NCBI GenBank assembly: GCA_004431415.1
Contig: QPMI01000602.1
Span: 186,001-250,000, forward strand
Origin: Cyanophora paradoxa
Lineage: Eukaryota; Glaucocystophyceae; Cyanophorales; Cyanophoraceae
Direction of reading: 5' to 3'
DNA length: 64,000 nucleotides
Under the pieces are notes generated by a model that saw nothing but the letters and a program-made list of their open reading frames with translations, did not search any database and was not told the DNA's origin. The position numbers were made by a program, and so were the translations under genes. Shown one piece after another: positions 10,433 through 22,600 of the stretch; the first letter of the stretch is position 1; every line of letters starts with the position of its first letter.

Positions 10433-13428
10433 TCATCTCCGAGCGCCCTTTGTGGTCCCATTCTGATTGTATCGATTAATGTAGCCGCCCTTTTCCCTGT
10501 CCGAATCCTCCTCGTCGGATTTCTTGGCAGTGACTCGGGTTGTCCTCCGCCCCAGTTCCCGAATGACGGCCTCCTTCTGTTCACCTCGAATCCGGCCTGC
10601 GATGGCACTTTTTCTGCAAGAAATTTGCGTGAGTTCACACTCATTCGTCATGGATGTTTACACACTCTTTATTGAGGGCCTCCAAAAGCTTCTGTTCCCG
10701 GATCCCCTTCGGATTCAGTGCAGCAATGAGCAGCTCAATCTGACGTGATCAAAAGGCAATCAGCTGTTGCGACCGTGTGTCATTCCAGTGCAAGAATAAA
10801 CACACCTCATCTTGGCCACTGTAGCAGCTCCAAGAATCGTTGCTCCTGCCTCCAACGAAAACACGAGGGTCCCAGCGGAAAGCCCAATACGTGTTGTGAT
10901 GTCGATCCTGACCCAGACATTTATGCCGAATCGACAGTTTGCTTCGAAGTGAAAAGTTGTCAGAGAGGGACACTTGAGCAATAACCGAACAGAGCACCTC
11001 AACTCGCGCTTGAACACCTCCATCCTTTTCCTGTGACTCTCGGCCTCCTGAACCATCTTCGCCTCCTCCTGTTATGGTGCACATGGTTACACACATGTTT
11101 ACCAGACAAATGACCTTCAAAGCGACGACGACATGCGTACTTGAAGCCGCTGCTTGCGTTCTGCCTCTTCCTTCCGGGCCTGCTCTCTGGATTGTTTTGC
11201 AGAACTGTTGCTTTTCGGATCCTTCTCGGCATCCTTGGAATCTTTGGCAAGGGCCTCCTGTCGTTTGATCTCTTCGAATTTCTTCTTCTTGTCACGATAC
11301 CCCGAATCGTATTGCCATTTTTCCTAAATTGATGTGAGCATGCCATCACGGCCTTCTGGTTCAGCAAGAGGAACCTTGCGCAGAACATCAGCTTGCAGTG
11401 TTATGTTGTCGATCTCATCACGAAGCAGAGAAGTGTCAAGGGCCTCATCGCCAAGGAACTTCAAAATCCTCTGCACACGAATGCATCAGCCCAATGCGAT
11501 AATGGGTCGACTAGCTGACCAGCTTGTCAGAGACAGCAAGTTGATTGTAAGCAGGGATGGTGTCTTCAAGCCAGATGATCATGTCTGAAGTCAAGTCGCC
11601 ATCCTATTGAAGCGAAACTAAGAGACAAGAAAGTCAAACCCTTTGAAAGGGATGTACCTTTTGAGCTTCTTTGAGATACTGAGAGAAACGTTTTCATGAG
11701 AGAAACGTTATGCTGAGAGATAGCGCATGATGAATACCTCACGAACTTGTCGTCTCCAGGAGGTGTGGTTGACCTCGCCCTCAGTGTCCCTGCTTTTCCT
11801 CTTCCCCCGAGAGCTCTTCTTTACCTCGCGTTTTCGTTCTTCTTCCTCTTCCGAATCTCCTTCAGTGGTGCTGTGGATAATATCTGTAACGTTAACAATA
11901 CTGCCAAGGGAAAGCAGTTTGCCACCTAGTGTGGAACTCCTCCTTGATATGCTTGAACAGTTGAACATGCAGCTGCTTTGACATAAGCATGGGAGAGGAG
12001 CAGAAGCTATGGGAAAGATGACCTCACCTCATTGAGCAAAACCGGATCATCACGTACGCTCGGAGGATCGAGGGCAGCAAGGAGCTGATCGTAAGTGAAA
12101 GGAGAAAGTTTCAACGCCTTCCCATATCGATCGATTAAGTCGCATAGGTAAATGAGATCGCCTGCATACTGCCCGGGGAATCAGCAGCTGTCAACCAAGC
12201 TGCTGTGTGTTTGGGTAGACAAACAGGCGGAAGTGGCATTGGTTTGGGAAGAGTCAAGAAGCGCCTGTCGTTAGACGTGTCCTTCAAGAGCTCTGCACAG
12301 GACAATTGGACGAGTTCAAAGAAAATCTACACGACTACGCACCCAAGTCCTCCATCGGGTACTTCTTGACTGGAGCAGCATCCCTCACTTCGGAGGGCCC
12401 GCTTTCAGGCTCAGTGCGCTGTTTCTTCTTTCTCCCTTCGTCCACAACTTTTTGGAGGTTGGGTGGAAGAGTTGAGGGGACGGTTGGAAATTCGGACACG
12501 ACCTTGGCCTGGCGAGGAAACAGTTTGAGATGGTGCAGGATAGTTTGCAGCGGAAGTGACTTGCCCGAACGATCCATGGCGCCTGGGGGTATGTGTCCTT
12601 GAAAGCTACCTCGCGAATCTTTTGTTTCTGCAGAAAGACATGATTCATACTCGCTGGATTTTCAGGTGCAATCCACGCACCAGAATTTGTTTCGAGAAGG
12701 GTGCTTTCGGCTTTCGCAACTGGGAGGAAGGCAGCGTCTTTGCCTCGCCACTGAAGTCTACCTCGTACTGAACGCGCTTGGGGGAGCTGTTGCCAGACTT
12801 CTTATACCAAGATCCTAGCACCCGTGTCACGCGGCCTGCCGAGCCTCTGCGCACACATGAGAAGACTCGAAGATCGAGGTCCAGGCTCCCACGCACGCGG
12901 TCGCGTCGCTCTCGCCCGCGAGATGAACCTCCTCCCCCTCGATGAACTCAGACTTGAACTCTAGGCCGGCGTGACGCGGGGCAAGCGCGTTTTCGTGCAG
13001 GCGACTCACTGTCATACACAATGTCGACGAGCTCGTTGAGCTGGCGCTGGCTGTGCTGGACGAGGAACAGCACTGCACGACACGTGAGGCGCGACCGGGT
13101 CCGCGGGGGGTGTACCAAAGCATACGCACGCGGCTCCATCCACGCGCGCGGGAAATCCACCTTGGCTTGCGCTGCCCGTTGTGTGAGAAGGGCCTGCTCG
13201 TACGTGAGACCGCTCTTTCCCGTCACCGGGCACGACCTGTATTCATTTCAGATTGCGACGCGCCAGCCCGCTTCCGTCGAAGCGGCGCAACATTGCACAC
13301 CATATCGGCAGGCGGTAGCGGATGACAGTGTCCGCGTACTGCTCGTAGTCGCGGAACTCCTCGCCCGTGAAACGCACCGTGAATCCCTCGCTCTCATCGT
13401 CGTCAGCTGAGCTCGAGCGCTTCGGCAT
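10433..13428 (-). CDS. WAC-DDT-WHIM chromatin-remodelling subunit (ACF1/WSTF/BAZ1-like), multi-exon
   Basis: Proteins of this architecture partner ISWI-type ATPases and help space nucleosomes in the nucleus. Starting at 13428 (MPKRSSSADDDESEG), the N-terminus carries a WAC-like domain: FRDYEQYADTVIRYRLPIWC, then after an intron VTGKSGLTYEQALLTQRAAQ. A DDT-like segment follows near 12050-12170 (AGDLIYLCDLIDRYGKALKL, then LSPFTYDQLLAAL). A WHIM1-like piece lies around 11340-11560 (IPAYNQLAVSDKL) and WHIM2-like pieces around 10680-10930 (LGQDRHHNTYWAF ending PRVFV, and QIELLIAALNPKGIREQKLL). A charged region (EEAERKQRLQ) lies between. I saw no PHD finger or bromodomain, unlike animal BAZ1A. The stop at 10433 follows the acidic/basic run KKSDEEDSDREK. 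Confidence 0.8.
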
Positions 13429-13634
13429 ATTTGAATGCGCCGTGCGCGCCGGAAGCTCGCGGGCTCCACTACACCAAGATGCGCTTCTCCCGTTTGCACG
13501 CGAGGGTGGCGCGTGAGTTTGGGGCAAAGAAGCCCGCGAAATCTGGGTACGACAAAATCACGTTTGAACGAGTCTCCCGGCGGCCGTTCGAACGAGCCTC
13601 CGAGCGATGATGAGCCCGTGAAACATCGCATCGC
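13429..13634. promoter_or_regulatory. Divergent promoter region, remodeller subunit / Sfi1-like gene
   Basis: Start codons of the two genes lie about 206 bp apart on opposite strands, so transcription of both must start in or near this interval. No clear TATA box is visible. The assignment is positional only. Confidence 0.5.
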
Positions 13635-16600
13635 ATGGACGGCATGCAAGGGTCGCATCCGCCAGACCTCGACCTCATCGCGGACATCATCCGCGATGCG
13701 GAGAGAGCGAGCGCTGGCTCCAAGGTCACACTCAACAGGTAAGAAGCCTGCCCTGTAGCATCAAGCCCGCCCCGCCCTGCCTCGCCCCGCCTCGCCCCGT
13801 TGGCGCAGCGCGCAGCTGACGCGCTTCAGAATCCTGCACAGCTATGACAAGATCTTCCGCGCTCGAGGGGCTGATCCAGCCGCGGATTCGAAGGTGTACA
13901 GACACATTCTGAAGATGAGCCTCGACGCCGGAGATTGGAATCAAAAGCTGGCGGCGCTGCGGAGTTCCACGATGCAGGCGCGGGGAGACGATCATCTCAA
14001 TGGCGCGTCCCCGTTCACGTCGCGAACCGCGGAGCCGGTCGCAGCGGCTCCGACAAACCTGGGTTCCCCGAGTTCAAGACACGCGCAACGCCGCCTGTTC
14101 CCTCCACCCGGCCGATCGGTGCGCAGTCAGTGCTGACTCGCATCTAAGGCTTCCTCTTATTCCGCGACCATCTGCAGGCTCGCTCCCCCCATGCAGATGC
14201 TTCGATTCTTTCAGTTCCAACGGCGGGCGCAGCCCCTCTCAGCGCGTGGACTGCAGAGGCACTGCGTGACGCATGCGAGGAAGCGTCAGCCTACGTGAAC
14301 TTCCGAAGACTCGGTCGTGCTTTCCGAGCATGGAGAAAGTTCGCGCACTGCCTTAATCGACGCACGACACCTCTCATGTGTCTGCAGGCGCGTGGAGGTG
14401 GGGAGGCTGCTCCAGGCGAAAGAGGAGCAGGCCGTTGTAAATTGGAAAATCGCAGTCGACTTCTGGCAGCGCTCGGCGCGCGCGCGCGCGCTGCGAGCCC
14501 TTGCAGCGGGCGTCGCACGCACTCGCAGCCTGGAGACGTCCGCCGAGGCTTGCAATTTGTCCCTACTACGACTTCAATCGCTCGCTGATCCCTTTTATAG
14601 GCTCTTTATCTGCGACGCATCGTTCGTGTCGGCTTCGCGGCGTGGCGATCCTGGATTCTCGCAAGGCGGGCGCCATGGCAGGAAGCCCCTCGCGGTCGCG
14701 GGCAGTCTGGGCCGTTCCTGCGCGCATCCTTCCGCTGGCTCCATCTCAGTCTCGGCTTCCGCTGGAGTCACCTGGCTCCCCCAGGGCCAGTATTGGCCCA
14801 CCGCCTTCCCAGGCGGGTGCCTCCGCACCGCCTTGTTCCGATCAGTTGTGGAGCCAGCGCTCTTGGCCGGGACATCTGCAGACGCATCATTCTGTTCTGG
14901 CGTCGCTCTGCGCGGTGCGCCGACCTCGGTCCGGCGATTCGCTCGCTGAGCGAATTTTGCAGAGAGACCGCGGGCTTTAGGCGACGCGTGATGTCACTGA
15001 GACGGCAGCGGCAACAGGCTTCAGTGTTTGGGGCTTGGCGCGCCGCAGCCAGGCGTCTCGGCACTTTGAACCGCGCTGCCCGCCAAGTCAGCACTGCGAA
15101 GGCGGAGAGGCTTGTGCGAGCTGCCTGGAGTCAGTGGGCGGCAGAGACTCGAAGGGGGCGCGAACTTGCTCGTCGTGCGGGAGTGATGGATCGGAGGCTG
15201 CGCGCCCGAAGGCTTGTAGCTTCTTTCGCAACCTGGCTAGGAGTCTAATATCCTTTGGGACCGCGCCCCGTCGCTCCGCCGCAAAAATAGCAAAAATCCT
15301 TTCTCTCTTCCCTTGACCAGCATTTACTCGCGAGCGAAGCGAGGAACAAACTCTGGACAGCCGCGCGACTCGTCATAGGAGGTCCATGCTGCTGCGAAAG
15401 GCATTCCATCAGCTGTCACGTTACACCGTGCAACGACGCGTGCGAACTTCCCTTCCGTTTGTCTTTGCATCTTCTCTACAACCTTGCTACAGGCTTCAAA
15501 GAGCAAGAATCGGACGGCCCTGGCTCACTTTGCGAGGCAGGAGGCGCGGGCCGCGCTCGGGGCGTGGCGCGCCCGTCTCCGAGAGAAAGCACGCTCGCGG
15601 GCGAAGCGCGAGCGCGCGGACGTCCATTTCGCCTGCATGTGCAGGCGCCGGTCGATGCGGCTCCTGGCGGCTTACGCGCTGTACCGCGCGCACTGCCGCC
15701 TCTCTGCCTCGGTCCGATTCCGCGGTTGCGAGGCCTCTTGCATAATCTGACAGTCCGTCTCCCGCAGGTAACGTTGAGCGTGAAGGCCGCTCGGAGCCTC
15801 GTCAGCCCCCACGACGGGTGCCCTGCGCTTTCTTAATCTCGCTTCCATGACTGCGCTCACAGTTCTCAGGGCGGGGCGGGGAGCGGGCTCTGCGGAACTT
15901 GAGCGATTCGCCCGAAGGCAGAAGGACGGCCGCGTCGCCACCTTCGCCGCCCACCTGGCGGCAAAGCAGCTGGCGAACGAGCGGGCCATCGCCCAACTCT
16001 CTGTCGCCTCCGCCCGCTCGGCCCTCAGGCGCCTCTTTCGCTATATGCTCGCAAGGCGGGCGCGAAGGACGCAGCTCGCGGAGGGGCTCAAGGCGCTGGA
16101 GCTGTTCCGAGGGCGCCTCGTCCTGAGCATGTGGCGCAACGCCGCCTCGGGTTCGCCCTCCAGACTGCCCGCACCCTTCGTGCTCCCTAACTCTGGTTTT
16201 CCAGGCGTGCGGGCTGAGAGGGCACGGACAGAGCAGGCGCGCGCCGTGCTGCTTTCGCGCCGCATCATGCGCATCCTCTTCCGCTGGCACAAGTGGGCGT
16301 ACGAGCGAAAGCAGTCGGCCCGACGAAAGTTCATCGCAAATGCGAAGTACCGCCGCTCGCTCGCCGCCTCGTCCTTCCGCCAGTGGCGCCGCTTTGTCTC
16401 TTCCCGTGTTCTTTGCGCCAAGGTGCGGGGCTCATTGTTTTGCCCTATATTCCCTTTCAACGTGGAGTGGCAGCGGTACTCGGAGCTGACGGCGGCTCGG
16501 CGCTCGCGCGGCGTGCGTAACGTGCTGCGGGCTTGGTACCAGCTCTACCGATCTCTCAAGGCACGCTTGGTCCCCGATATTTAATTTTTCGCCTCTCACG

Positions 16601-19600
16601 GTTCTCGGGCAGGTCGAGCGGCTCGCTGCGGCCCACATTCGAACCCTGGAGGTCGGTCGCGCGTGGAAGGGCTGGCGCAGATACGTCGATGGCCGCTTGC
16701 ACAAGCGGGTGCGCCACTCCACGCCTACCTTCTGAGTGTCTTCCGAGCCGTTAAACCGATCGCCAGGCTCAAATGGCGCGGGCCATTGGAGCGCGGCGGC
16801 GTCGCTTGAAGACCGTCGCGCTCCGCGCTTGGAAGGCCGCAATCGAGGCTCGTTCTGCCCTGCTCTCGTTCTCGCACGTCGTGTCTCAATCCACCGCAGA
16901 TCTGGCGTCAGAAGGCCGCGAAACTCGCGAAAGCCCAGATATGCTGGCAGAAACACGCGCACCGGAGCGTCCTGCGGAGCTGGAAGGTGTCCTTGACGGC
17001 CTCCCGCAAGAAGGCACGTGGGCGTCCCGTGGCTTCGGTCCCAACCTTGGCCTCCCGCGCAGCTGACCCTGCCCCTGCAGGCTGTCACATACCAGAGGGT
17101 GCAGGCGCATTTCAGCGTGGTTCGCCAGCAACAGGTTCGGCGTGGTCTCCTATCTACGCCTTGTCGTTCATGACCGAGGGCCCCCAGATACTTCGCGCTT
17201 GGCGCCGTGTGGCCTGCGAGCAGCGGGACATGCGCGCTCGAGTCGACGCGCACGTGAGGAAAGTGCTGCAGGTGCGCTCTTCGTCGCCCTTTTTCTATCC
17301 TCCGGGCCGAGGCCGCGCCCTGCAGAATCAAGCGCGTGAGGTGTTTCGCGCTCTGCACAAGACCGCTCAGTGCGTGTCCCATCCGAGGCCCCCGCCCCCG
17401 TGGCCGACCTCTTCCCACGCCCCCTGCCCCTCCTCGCAGTCGGCAGAGCCTCCGTCGGAAAGCGCTGAGCGAGACTGTCCGCCGCGTGCGAGGCCGCTGT
17501 GTGCGGCGCGTCTTTGCCGCGTGGCGCCTCTGGGCTGCTGCCCGTCGCCGGGCCCTTCATCTGAGCCGCCGCGTCGCCGCTCGCGAGTTTCGCGGTCGGC
17601 GCTCCTCCTCCCTTTCGTCGCCCTTTCTGATCCTCCGGGGTCAGGCCGCATCGCCAGCGCCTTTGACGCCTGGCGTGACTACGTCGACGTCCGCCGCTGG
17701 AAGCGCTCGCGCCTCGCCGTCGCTGGTGCGATCTACTCCGGGCCCTTTTCCCTCCTCGCCTTGAGCCCCCGCAGACCGCTTCCATCGGCGGGGCCTTGCC
17801 CGTTTTGTGCTCGCTGCGTGGCGTCTCTTCGTCGCGCTGGCGGCTGACTCCCGAGACCTGAAGAAGCGCGCCGCCGCCCATTATCGCCGCGCCACCTTCG
17901 TCAAGACCCTGCGTGCGCCCGGTCCCGCTCTCACCTCGATCGCCCCAGCCGAGTTTTCCCAGGCGGCTGGCGCCTGGCGGCTGTGCGCGAGCGGGAGGTG
18001 CGGCGGCGCCTTGAGGAGCGGCACGGAGCCCGGACGACACGGGGCCTCACATCCTCCATCCGGGCCATGGCATCGCACGCCCGCGCGCGCCGCCTCAAGC
18101 GCGTCCTGCAGGAGCGCGCCGACACGCACTTCCGCCGTGGCCGCCTCCACCTCGTCTTGGCCGCCTGGAAGGCACGCGCGCGCGGATGGGCCTGGAAGCG
18201 GGGCGCCACTGTGCTGGCCAACGACCTGCGCGCGCGCCGTGCCCGCGGACGCTCCTGGGCGGCCTGGCTCGCCTTCGTGCGCATCCGGCGCTATCAGCAC
18301 TCCCTCGAGGTCGCGGCCGATCGCCTCGCCGCCGACCGGCGCCGTGCCGCATGCTGGCGCGGCTGGAAGGATGCCCTCGCCGTTCAGCGGCGCGAGCGCA
18401 CGTTCGAGACCACCGCCGACGCCCTGCGCCGCGCCGCGCTACTCCAGCGCTCCTGGCGCCGCCTGCTCTCCTGGGCGGCCCTCGGCCGTACCCGCACGGC
18501 AGCCGTGGCCCGCCTGCTCTACCTCCGCTGGCGCCAGGAGGCCCGCCTCGCCTTCGGTGGCTGGAGGTCCGCTCAGCGCCCACTTTCGCTTGGTCACCCG
18601 CCACTCACGAATCGCCCCGCAGGTCGATCGCCGCCCTCCGCCGCAAGGGCCGCCGCGCAGCTGACGCCAGGCGCCTCGCGGTTCTCCGCTCCTCCTTCGG
18701 CTTCTGGTCCTCCGCTCTTCCGCCCCGCAAGCGCCATCTCGCGTGCGCCCTGGGTCCCTCAAACTTCCTCCTGGCGCCCCCTGACTCTCTAAGCAGCCGC
18801 GTCGCTGCTGCCGCGTGCCGCCTCGAGTCTCGTTGGCGTACACAACTCGTCCAAGATGCCTTCCGAGCCCTCGCCAAGTGTGCACGCCCCATCTCATGCT
18901 GCTTCCGTGCCGACGCCTCGTGCAGGCACGGGCTTCTGCGGCGTGTCAAGGTGGCTGTTATCGCCGAGTGGCGTGCCCGCACGCTGTGCCGGGTCTTCCC
19001 GTGCTGGCGGGCGGTCGCGGCCCACTGGCGTGAGGACAGGTTGGGCATCGAGGCGGTGCAGCACATGCAGGCCGGACGCATTCTCCGCGAGGCCCTCTTC
19101 TCTTGGCGTGTCGAGGTTCGTCCCAGCGCACTCGTGCTCGCCCCCGCCCCTCTCACGCCCCTCGCCCCTCTCACGTGCTCCCCCCAGCTCGCCCGCGGGG
19201 TACAGCTTCTCCAGCTGCGGAACCGCATCCAGGATCGCGGCCTGCGGGCCGCCGCTGCCGCTTGTCTCCTCGCGTGGCGCTACTACCGTCCGCCCTACCC
19301 TCGTCGGTTTTCTTTCGCTCGCTAAGCTTCTGCAGGGGAGCGCAACGTGCGGGTCCGGGCCTTTGTTATCGCGCGGGCTCGGAGCTTCTGGGGCCAGTCC
19401 TTCTATTCGTGGCGCATCTGGGCCCGCAGCCGCGGCATCCGTAACCGATGCGTTGCCGTGCGCCCTGCTTCCCTATCCCTTTCGATCACACCGCTGACAC
19501 GACCGCAGGGTGCCCTCGAGCGCCGATCCCTCCGCGCGAAGAGCTCCTCCTTCGCCGCGTGGCGCCTCTTCGTGGCGGGCCGCGCCCATAAAAAGGCCAT

Positions 19601-22600
19601 CGCCCGCGCCTTTGCGGCCCGCTACGCCGCCGCCCGCGCCACCGCCGGTGACCGGCGCCTCCAGTTCGCCGCCCGCCGCTGGCGCGCGTGGCCTCTCCCC
19701 GCCGCGTTCGATTCCATGCGCGCCTACGCCCTGCGACGCATAGAGAAGCGGTGCGCTCCTGGAGGCCCTTCCGCGCGTTTCATGCGCCCGCCGATCCGCG
19801 CCGCAGCGGGAAGCTGGCCGCCGCCGTCGAGCACTTCGGCCGGCGGCTCGCCCACGCCGCCCTCGTCGGCTGGCGCGACGTCGTTACGGCTCGCCACTCG
19901 GCCCGCGCCTCAGACGCCTACTGGGCTCTGCAGCGCAAAGGCTCGCCCTTCGCCCTGCTTCACTTCTCGGTGCCTCTAAGAGCCAGCCCGCTGCAGGCTA
20001 CTGGCTCCGCCGGTGGCGCAAAACGGCGGAGTGGCGCGCGAGGCGCAAGAGAGAGTACACGGCGGCGATGCTCTTTTGGGCCCAGGTGCCTCTGGCCGCT
20101 TCCGAGCCCCTCTCCCGTCTTGACTTTCTCTCGAAAGCACTCTGCGCGTCGCATGCTGCGCGGCTGGCGGGACGCAGTCCTCCGTTCGGCTGACCTTCAG
20201 GCGCGACTGGAGGCCGTGACGGAGGCGGCGGCCGTCCGCGCCATCGCCGCATCATTCGCTCAGTGGCGCACGCGCCTCGCCAAGCGACGCGTGCGCAGAA
20301 CCCCCCCCCCCCCCCCCCCCCCCCCCCACCCCCCCACTCCCCCCCCCTCCCCCCTCCCCCCCTCCCCCAACCCCAACCCTCCCTCCCCCCTCCCCCCCTC
20401 CCCCCCCCCCCCTCCCCCCGCTCCCCGGCCCCGCCCGCCCTCATCCCAGCCCACCCCTTCGACGTCATTTGAGCGGATGTTGCAGGAGGAGCGGCTCGCT
20501 GTGGTTCGCGCTGCGGTTCACGCCGACTATGCCACCGTCCGCCGCTGCATGAGCGCATGGGTCGAGGCCCTGGCCGACCGCCGCGCGAAACTGGCGTACC
20601 TGGCGCACCGACTGCAGGAGGCCCGCCACGCCCGCCTCCGCGAGCTTCTGTTCGAGTGGCGCTCCGCTGCCCGCAAGATCCACCGACTTCGGACCCAGGG
20701 TCCGCTCTGCCTCGCGCCCCTCCAGGCTTGCTCATAATGCTGCTTGGCAGGGGGGGAGCTGCGGCGCCGCACCTTGAAGCGCAAGCGCGACCTGTGTTTC
20801 TCGGTGTGGCGCCAGTGGGCTGCACGACACAAAGTGCGACCGATCCGATGCGCTTTGCCCCAACGTTCTCGATCGTTCAAACCCGCTCGCAGTACTGTCG
20901 CCGGGCCGTAGCGATATTCCAGCGCGAGAAAGTAGCGGCTCTAGTCTGGCAAGCGTGGAGGACCTACGCTGGTTTGGCGCGCTGACGCCCTCGCTTCCGC
21001 TAAATAGTTCTTAAGAGCTTCTGCTGAACGACCTGCAGGCCCGGTGGACTCGCCAGAGCGAAGCGGCGGCGACGGAGTCTCTGAGCTCACGGCTGGCGAG
21101 GCGCTGCTTCTCAGCATGGCGAAAGAGGCGAGTATACCTCGCTTTTGAATCATTTTTTGAGGGACTTATTTTTCGCAGACTTCGGGACAAGCGGAACCTC
21201 CGCGCGAAAGAGGAGCTCCTCGCGCGGAGGACGACACTTCTAGTGCCCTCGCCCTGCACGTTCAAGACTTTTCTCGTCTCTGAGCGGTTCGGCAGGCCAT
21301 GAGTCGGGCGTTGAGGTGGTGGCGAGTGTACTCGAAAGCTCGCGTGCTTCGACGCGCGTGCGCCGACGCCCTCCTCGCCCGTCACCTCGTCCCGCGGGCG
21401 TGGCGCGAGTGGCGCCGTCGCACTCTCCATAGGGCAAGCTCCCCTGGTCCTCGCCTCCGCCCAGCCGCCGCCGCTCAGCCCCTCCTCCCCGCAGCGTGCA
21501 GCCGCGACCGCATGCGCGGCGATCGCGGCCCGCTGGCAGCGCACTGAGCTCAGCGCCGTGCTGCTGGGCTGGCTCAGGGTCGTCGCAAAGGCATGCCCTC
21601 CCTCCTGCGGCTGCGAGCGCGAGGGCGGTAGCTGAGCTCGGCCTGCAGCGGAGGGCGAACGCGGACTTGGTGGGGGCACACCGGCGGCTGCTGCAGGGAC
21701 GGCGGCTGCAGGCGGCGTGGCGAGCGTGGCGCCTCTTCCTCCTCGCGCGCCGCGCCAAGGCCCTCAACCAGCGCGTCGCCGACGCACACCGCCGCTCCCG
21801 TGCCCTGGGCGGGCCGTTCCGCGCATGGCGAGCCACAACCCGCTCCCTCGCTTCCGCAGGATTCCGCTAAGGGCCTCGCAGGTACGATCTTACGGCAACG
21901 CAAGTGGAGAGGGCGGCGCGTGTGGGAGAGATCGCGGAGAATCTGAGGCGCCGCGGCGCCTGGAGTCTCGCGGCGGTCTGCTTTCTCTCCTGGCGGCATG
22001 AGACCATGCGGGTCCGCTACCCTTGCGCAGAACTCCGGGTCCGCTACCCTTGCTACCGAACCTGACGCACTCTCTGCAGAGCGCTTCGCTGCGCGGCCGG
22101 CAGCGGACCCTCGAGCGGGCAATCCGCGAGCGGCGGCAGGCCGTCGTCCTCCGCCACTGGGCCACCCGCCTCCACATGCGCGCCGCCAAGCGCGACATGC
22201 TCGTTCGGCGCGACACCCCCTTCCCCCTCCGCCGGCCTCGGCCCGTCCGCCCCTAACCCGCGTCCGCGCAGAACGATCGCGTGGCTCGCGCGGAGCCGCG
22301 CGGACCGAGTTCTGCGCCACTGGTGCGCCTGGGCGCAGCACGCCGCCGCCCAGCGCCGCGCCGTCCGCCAGCAGGTGACCCGCCCCCGCCTTTCGCGGCC
22401 CCCGATCCCCGCGCCCACGCCCACCCCGCAGGTGTCCCGCCGCATGGCTCACGCGGCCAGTGAGGCCCTCGAGGCCCTCCGCATGTACGCGGCGCGCCGC
22501 AGGCGAAAGAAGCGGGCCACCGCGATCGCCCGCCAAAGGCGCCTGCAGCTCGCGCTGAGCGGCTGGGCACGGCACCACGCCATGCACCTTCTCGTCACCT

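Noticed and set aside
20260..20454. Gly/Glu-rich minus-strand and Pro-rich plus-strand frames over the C tract
   Set aside because: They are translations of a 27-C homopolymer and its C-rich flank, most likely an intron.
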